Assembly (NCBI GenBank): GCA_903813345.2
Contig: CAIIXF020000004.1
Coordinates: 14,269,196-14,329,195, forward strand
Direction: 5' to 3'
DNA from: Owenia fusiformis
Lineage: Eukaryota > Annelida > Polychaeta > Sabellida > Oweniidae
Length of the DNA: 60,000 bases
The notes beneath the pieces were generated by a model. It ran no database searches. It saw nothing but the letters and a program-made list of their open reading frames with translations, and had not been told where the DNA came from. The position numbers and the translations under genes are program-made. Positions 13,301-22,300 of this stretch are shown here, piece after piece (the first letter of the stretch is position 1; the number at the start of each line of letters is the position of its first letter).

Positions 13301-16300
13301 TCAAGGGGTGAAGATAGAATGATCGAATTTAAGTGATTTAAGGATAACGAGAATATGTTTTCTTTGATATTTTCTATGAAATCCCATCCAATGGTCAAGG
13401 TAAAATTTTGATTTTGATTTTGATTTGGTCACGTGTTCGAAAGATCCATATAAGGCCCATAGAACCATATAGGAACGTCATTTTGAATGTCACGTGATAG
13501 ATCCATATAAGGCTTGTAGAACCATTTATGGAAAGATGAGGGAAGCCCCTGACACCTGTTTCACGATTTTTATGCACTTCATCATTGTACCGAAGTTTGC
13601 CGATTCGATTCGTCGTATTTCGGAATCCTGGTGACAATTTTATACTCCATTGGAGTATTTTTGACCTACTTCTTATGACGGAAATTCCCGAACCTTGTTC
13701 GGATTAATCCGGATTTTCTGACCTACCTTATCTACCGAGATTTCACGAGTTAACATTCGTCTCATTCCGGAATCCTGGTGACAATTTTATACTCCATTGG
13801 AGTATTTTTGATTTACTTTTTCTGGATTTTGCCCTACTTATTATATCTTGACAACAAGCAAATCAAAAAGTTCGACATGAACGGGTCTCGATCAACTAAC
13901 CTAGACTATGGAAGCCAGGCACGCTAACCATTAGACCAACGAGCTACCGATATGAAAGAACAAAAGTATTATATATTTATACCGAGCGTCAATTCAAAAT
14001 GATCCTCACTTTTGTCTCCACTTAAATACGACTCGTCAGTTGTATCCAGAATAGTAGAACGCCTATGGCGCTAGTGAATAACCAAGTCCCAGGTGAGTGG
14101 TTCGTATCCCTCATGATATACTATTTTTGTTTTATTAAATACGACAGAAAGGAGCAAGGTGTAGGTTGAAAACAAGACGTTAGTTTGTTTCAAAACAGTT
14201 TGGAAACATTAATCTCTGGAACATTATTTTTTCAACACTGATACAAATTTCCCTGACATTTCCCTGACATGTCTACCGTTTCAAAATTCCCGGTCATCTT
14301 TGGCCCTTTTGACCTAATTTTAAAATTACCTGACATTTCCAGCACTTGGAAAATCAAGTCAATTTCCCTGACATTTCCAGGTGTGTATGAACCCTGGAAA
14401 TATCCCACTGGCTCGCCCTATGAATCGCTAGCACAGATTGGATTGATTAGTGTTTCAAAATGGTGGACGAAGTGTTTGATTAGATAATTTACATATTAAG
14501 CTTCTTAAAGGGGCAACAAGGCCTGTACATAGAAAATTCTAAATTTTTTACATTTTCTGAATTTTTAGGGCAACCTTTGGCTTTAACATCTTTTTTTATA
14601 CATTTTTTCTTAAAATGTATGGATAAACAAAAACATTTCAGCATTAAGCAGTGCAAATTCAGTTCAATGCTTCTATAAAGGGAGTCCAAATTATAGATTT
14701 TGAAAATCCGACTCGTTTAAAGAAGAATATCAGCAGCTTAAATCACGCCTTGTGATCATACAAAATGGATGGAGGGGGGGGGGGGGTAGGCGATTTCTGC
14801 AAGAAAACTCAACAAATTTGGAAGATTTATTTTTTTCACGATAAAATTTACAACTGAATTGCCAAATGAATAGGCGCAGTGCATGGCAAAATATGTAAGG
14901 TCTTCTAGTATTTTTTGAACTGATACGCTTCTAAGATATGAGATCTATTATAAAAGGCGCATCATTATCATCATCATCATCATCAACGTGCAAAAGTCAA
15001 TGTTTTTGCTATAAATCAGGCAACAATGGTCTACACGACCTGTAATAAATAGGTATGAGGGGCGTTATTAGAGAATTTTCGTTATAAGTTTTTTAAAAAC
15101 GTATACGTTTACTTATACTTATAAACCCAATAAACAAGGTGTTTCATAATTTCCTAATTCGTCGGGAAATATCTCCTAGGACGGTAATAAAAAGGGCCAA
15201 TGGCATACCATCCGTACCCCCTTGATTTTCCACTCCTGAAGGGCCTCTAGATCTATGAAATTCAATAATCCACTCAGTAAAAATACGATTTCTCTGCAAC
15301 CTGATGTCCAATCAAGATCATTCAAATATATATGTGTTCCTGACACGTTTGGGCGTCCGGGAATAAAATTGCTTGTGAAAACTATTTACAAAAGTGTTCC
15401 AGAGACCCTTATCTACTTGGCTAAGGTTTTATTTGAAGATACATTGCCTTATTAGCAGGTAGAGGGGCATACAGAACACAGAAGCAAATGCTATGGTGAA
15501 AATTTTCTATATTTCAATTTGAACCTGTGTTTACATGTCACGTAGGCCAGTGTTTTATATGGGGATTATATGTACTTTCCTTGTTTACATGAACGTAAAT
15601 CATTACATGAAATCTGCATTCTTCTGGGTTTAATCTGGGTTTGTATTGTCTTATTGGGGCTTTTCGACTTTAAAACAAACCCTACCTAAATGGATTGTGT
15701 CTCGGGAACGTTTTTGTAAATAGTTATTATAAACAATTCTGAAAGAATATCACATATTTTTGTCTTCCCGATTTCAGTCATGAATTACGTCAATTTCTCG
15801 TGCAAACATTGGGTAGACGTTGTCATAACCGGACGCCAGAACGTGTCAGGAACATATAGATACTCGAATGATGTTGATTGAACATCAGGGTTGAGAGAAA
15901 TCGTAATTTTACTGAGTGGCTTCACGAAAAAATAAGCAGCACTTTAGGCCACCTAAATACAACTCGTCAGTTGTATCCAGTTGGAATCCCAGCGTAATGT
16001 TTTTAATTATATGGTTGTGCTTTGATTTTACGCTGAAAACATTTATAACTACGTCAACTTTATATTTAAACATTTATTATCTTTTCAGTTGTATTAAAAT
16101 GTAAAATATGATATATGTCAGCTTATTGCTTTCTGGAGAACAGTCAAGGTTTAAATTTGGTACAATGAATCGGACACTCATGTAAATCGACATGGTTATA
16201 ACATTGAACTCAATGCAGTAAATTAGTTATTTCTACGAATCACAGCGGGATTGGTTTCATTTTATATGATTGCCAACTCTGGCGTTTTTTTTTTAAATGC

Positions 16301-19300
16301 TTTTGACCGCTGTAAATGTGAAACTGATACAGTATTATTCAATTGTTTTATGTCTTGGTTACATTTGCTCCGATTTTCACTACGGCGCCCGGCCGATTGA
16401 GTATTGTGTTCAGAAATGTATTCAATTTTGAACAAAATACTCGCAGCAAATGTGATCCAGGCATTACACAGCGGTATTTCGAACATACTATTGTTGCTTA
16501 ACCACGACCTAGCCAATTTTAAAATCATACTCCTTATTTAAATCCAAGTAAACGATCAATGTCTAGGTATTTGGCGTTTGATGATACTATGGCCCTTGGC
16601 GAATTATGATTAGATGAACCGAGGTCAACATTAATGTTTCTTGTACAAGGTCATCCCAAGGTCTAAGATAAATATTTAGGTATTTTACGTTTCAAGACCT
16701 TTGGACAAATTCGATTCAACGATGTATTAAAGTTAAAATGTATACAGAGATAAAATAGGTTATCTCCTATCGTTTCCTTGTGTATACGTTTATGTCTCTG
16801 CGTAATAACGCAGATGCGAGCAGGTAGTTACCAATCTCACCACAAGGTGGCTCGTTCGGGTCAGATAGCATGGCGGGTATGGTAGAAAGTTCCCTTTAAC
16901 TTAAAGTACATCTGTTTTCGTGGTTCAATTTTCATATCACCCTTAAAATGTATCTAATAGCAATGCAATTAAAATATGTCCAGTGAACGAAAATGCAATA
17001 CAAGAATAGATATTTCACTTTTTGTGATTTTGTAACAATGGTGTTATTTGTTGTATATGTAACATGGTCATTTTCACATTTTATATTATTACTGTTCATA
17101 TTAATCAATCCCTATTCATCTCAATATAACAGGTCCCTATGTAGGTTGTTTGCAGTTTTACTCTTTTAATACCATGTTCACTTTTCACCTTGAGTTATTC
17201 AACTATGCAAACTGTGTCAGTTTTATATATCTATTGTTCCCCTATATGGTCTTTCTCACTCACATGTAGCTGAGTTTGCATTGGGTGTTGGCTTGTCAGT
17301 AGTTGCTGTAAGAGTTCATGTTGTACATTACAGAGCATTGTATTTTAAACATTGAAGTTTGAAATATACTATTTTATATATATTTTAATTTGAAGTTCGA
17401 GTTATTTTATTGCCACCCACGGGCCTTCCACACGCCCATTTACATATAACGCTTTGAAACAACTTTAAAAAGTGAGCAATGTCAGTGTTGTGATAATAGA
17501 GAATTTCCGTTATAAGTTGTTTCAAAAACTTATACGTATACTTATAGTTTAAAGTGTCTTGTCGAACTAAAATCAATTCAAATTGATTTTCATAATCTGT
17601 ACCAAGTGTGGCATAACTATTCCCGATATAGTCAAGCTTCATCATCAACTAGGGACTGCGAATACAATGTCCTTTGCTAGTGTAAATTATGAACACGATA
17701 AACTAAATTCTAGTTGACGGGTCCTTGTAGTGTAAGATAAACAAGACCCTTTAAAGTGAATCACTACACGAACGAGTCGATCATTTCAAAGTTCTCATGA
17801 AATTATAAGGTCAATTTTTAAGTTTTTACGTATAAAAGGGCCTTTATACGCAGATTATAAACTTACAGAGTTGGATCTCCGCATAGTATATGTGTGGACC
17901 TACTGACCAGAATGGCTTATTAAAATTAATCGGCTGAATAGGCATAGTATCCAATCAAATAGCTCGACTCATTCATTAGCTGAACTAATTCTGGTACAAA
18001 AAATATATTTGAGAGTAGATAAATCTGTAAAACCCGTGTGCTATATCAGCCTATTTGATTCTAGAAAACACATATGACACAACTAAACATGCTTTACATC
18101 AAGGGGGTACGGATGGTATGCCATTGGCCCTTTTTATTACCGTCCAAATTTGTTGAGTTTTCTTGCAGAAATCGCCTACCCCCCCCCTCCATCCATTTTG
18201 TATGATCACAAGGCGTGATTTAAGCTGCTGATATTCTTCTTTAAACGAGTCGGATTTTCAAAATCTATAAGTTGGACTCCCTTTATAGAAGCTTTGAACT
18301 GAATTTGCACTGCTTAATGCTGAAATGTTTTTGTTTATCCATACATTTTAAGAAAAAATGTATAAAAAAAGATGTTAAAGCCAAAGGTTGCCCTAAAAAT
18401 TCAGAAAATGTAAAAAAATTAGAATTTTCTATGTACAGGCCTTGTTGCCCCTTTAAGAAGCTTAATATGTAAATTATCTAATCAAACACTTCGTCCACCA
18501 TTTTGAAACACTAATCAATCCAATCTGTGCTAGCGATTCATAGGGCGAGCCAGTGGGATATTTCCAGGGTTCATACACACCTGGAAATGTCAGGGAAATT
18601 GACTTGATTTTCCAAGTGCTGGAAATGTCAGGTAATTTTAAAATTAGGTCAAAAGGGCCAAAGATGACCGGGAATTTTGAAACGGTAGACATGTCAGGGA
18701 AATGTCAGGGAAATTTGTATCAGTGTTGAAAAAATAATGTTCCAGAGATTAATGTTTCCAAACTGTTTTGAAACAAACTAACGTCTTGTTTTCAACCTAC
18801 ACCTTGCTCCTTTCTGTCGTATTTAATAAAACAAAAATAGTATATCATGAGGGATACGAACCACTCACCTGGGACTTGGTTATTCACTAGCGCCATAGGC
18901 GTTCTACTATTCTGGATACAACTGACGAGTCGTATTTAAGTGGAGACAAAAGTGAGGATCATTTTGAATTGACGCTCGGTATAAATATATAATACTTTTG
19001 TTCTTTCATATCGGTAGCTCGTTGGTCTAATGGTTAGCGTGCCTGGCTTCCATAGTCTAGGTTAGTTGATCGAGACCCGTTCATGTCGAACTTTTTGATT
19101 TGCTTGTTGTCAAGATATAATAAGTAGGGCAAAATCCAGAAAAAGTAGATCAAAAATACTCCAATGGAGTATAAAATTGTCACCAGGATTCCGGAATGAG
19201 ACGAATGTTAACTCGTGAAATCTCGGTAGATAAGGTAGGTCAGAAAATCCGGATTAATCCGAACAAGGTTCGGGAATTTCCGTCATAAGAAGTAGGTCAA

Positions 19301-22300
19301 AAATACTCCAATGGAGTATAAAATTGTCACCAGGATTCCGAAATACGACGAATCGAATCGGCAAACTTCGGTACAATAATGAAGTGCATAAAAATCGTGA
19401 AACAGGTGTCAGGGGCTTCCCTCATCTTTCCATAAATGGTTCTAAAAGCCTTAAATGGATCTATCACGTGACATTCAAAATGACGTTCCTATATGGTTCT
19501 ATGGGCCTTATATGGATCTTTCGAACACGTGACCAAATCAAAATCAAAATCAAAATTTTACCTTGACCATTAGATGGGATTTCATAGAAAATATCAAAGA
19601 AAACATATTCTCGTGATCCTTAAATCACTTAAATTCGATCATTTTATCTTCACCCCTTGATGGAATTTTATGAAAGAAGTTATGAAAACACATCATCATG
19701 TAAGGGTTTTCACCTAAATTAGCTCGTTTTATCTTGTTTCATGAAAAATATCATGTTATGATTTGTATTTAAATAAGACCGTTTCATTTAAATACTTGCT
19801 GGATAATATTTCATTAAAAAACGCACTTTAAAAATATTTCAGGATTTGCCTTAATTTATTAATGTAATGTAAGTATTAGATTGACTCTCAAATAGGGTTC
19901 TATTTTAACTTTTTTATTAAAATTAATACTAGGCAGGACTCACTCTCTAAATAGCTAATAAAAATTCAACCCTTGGATGTGATTTCGTTGAAAAAAAAAT
20001 ATGACAAGTCCAGAATCAAATGATTTGTCCAGAACCTCTTAAGATCCTGTTATATACTGACAAAAAAAAAACTGGAACCCATAAATCATTAAATTTCTCG
20101 AAAAGTATTATACCTACATTCTTCAATTCTTCAGGGTAGAAACTAGACTAAATGCATGACAAAATGACACAATAATGAGTACTGTAGCTTAGATATTAAT
20201 CATGCCATGGACGACAGAAGAAAAGACTTATATTGTGAGAAAGTATATCGAGACAAAATCCTATAAAGAGACACAAACTGCCTATATGAGAGATCACGGG
20301 GCAAGAAGAGCCCCTTTAAAGTAACAGATCTTTAGGCTTGTACAGAAGTTTGATTCAGAAGGAACTGAGAAACCAACAAAGAAGATAAGTGATGGTAAAC
20401 CAACCTATTCGGGGAGAGAGAGGTCCGTCAGAACTCAAGACAACTCAACAGTCAACTCAGAACGTTACATCCCTAGCGTTCAAAAGTTTCGGAGAGCGCT
20501 GGGTAGACGACGTGACTTGAGAAGGGACCAGCAATGGTTCCAACAAGATGGTGCCACACCCCACACCTCAAATGAGTCCATTCGATGGCTTCAGGCTCAC
20601 TTTGGCGATCAATTAATCAGTCACCATACCCGCCACATCTGCCCCCCCCACTCCCCTGATTGAACCCCCCAGATTTTTATCTGTGGGGGTATCTCAAGGA
20701 TAATGTGTATACAGATAGTCCACTGAACATTGATGACCTCAAACTCAACATTGGAAGACTAATTAGAGAGATAGACAGAGATTAATGTAGTCGGGTCATT
20801 GACAATTTTGCAAGAAGAATCCAGCTCTGCATCCAACGTCGTGGTGCACATTTGGAGCACATTATCTAATCGTGCCTCATTTGAAGACTAATTTGGCTAG
20901 AATGCTAAAAACTTATCCTCGTGTCATACATTCAGTTGACTATACATGTACCAAATAACTAAGCTCAATATGCATCATTGACGAAGTTGTTAAGACTTAA
21001 GTGGGTTCTATTTTTTTTGTCACCCTTTATCATCTTTTTAGATACACTAACCTAAGTGAACGGGTTGGTAAGGTAATGGAATTGCTTTTACTTTAAAACA
21101 GAGAAACTGTTTATACTTTTTCCTTGTTGGTGAATCTTCTGATTTCTCTCACTCATTTAGCTTCATTTACATTAGCATAAATTCATTTAAACCATGTTAA
21201 GGGTTATTATATCAGGTTCAAAAAGAATATTCAGGGCCATTTTGTATGAATACGACTTTGATTTCAATCTGCCTGGTCACACATTGTCTCAAATGTGGCT
21301 GTACATATTTATATAGCAGATTGATTTGAACTTTCAGAACTTTATTTCTAATTAAAACTTCATAAGCATTGAGTGAGCTACGTGTACATTCTTGTGAGAA
21401 GCATTTCTGATTCATTTGACATTTACAGATTGACTTACATGTAGATTTAAGATTCAATCGCCAACTTGATATTTTTAGCTTTATCTTATATAATTTGAGG
21501 GAAATATCTGCTTGTCAGTGTTGATTATTTGAGTTACTACAATATTCATACTTAACATCTACATTTTGAACTGAAAATTTGAGAGAATTACCAGCTATTT
21601 ATTTCACTTTTATATGTATTGCAACTGCCTAATGTATTCCATATTATTGTTTTTATGATGACAATACAACCGATCTTTTGATTAGACAGGTTATTTTACC
21701 AAGTGAGGAAAACTGGCAGGTAGAATTAAGAGTAGCAAGTTACGTTATAGTTTGCATTGAATTTCCTAGATACACTGAATTTCATAAGTGTATTTGACTG
21801 AAAATAACGTTACTTTCTGTTGTATTGCATAACTGACGGTAAATCTATGTAGAATTGTATAACCAAACACATGTTTATATCTTGAAATAGAGTTGAATTA
21901 TATTCATTTTATATAATTTCCCATTACATTCTCTGTTGTGTTGAATGATTGTGTAAAGTGAATGTGGATATAGATCAGTGTTTAAAAAGTCCCCCATTCC
22001 CATATATTTTACAATCTATTATCAAGCTAGACCATTAGAAATCCAAATACTTGATAGCTGGGCAACCCAGGACCACGCTACCCAACACCCTGGGTTGCCA
22101 CAAAGTAAGGTGAACATAGTACATAAAAAGTACATTTAAATCTAACACACGTGGACATTAAAATATGGTGATAATGATCTTTCATCTGAAACTAATAGCA
22201 ACATTTGACTTCATAAGCTCAATATATCTTTACCAATAGCCACTAGCCCCGGAATATTTATCTTTAATCACAGTTAATATTTTGTATTTATAAGTATGTA

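Noticed and set aside
19012-19090. Functional tRNA gene
   Set aside because: A- and B-box-like motifs are present, but the acceptor and anticodon stems do not form. It is better read as a SINE head.
13395-19566. Mirrored frames of 66-80 codons in the inverted arms as genes
   Set aside because: They occur in both arms and partly in the copy at 1563-1800, lack motifs, and reflect repeat sequence.
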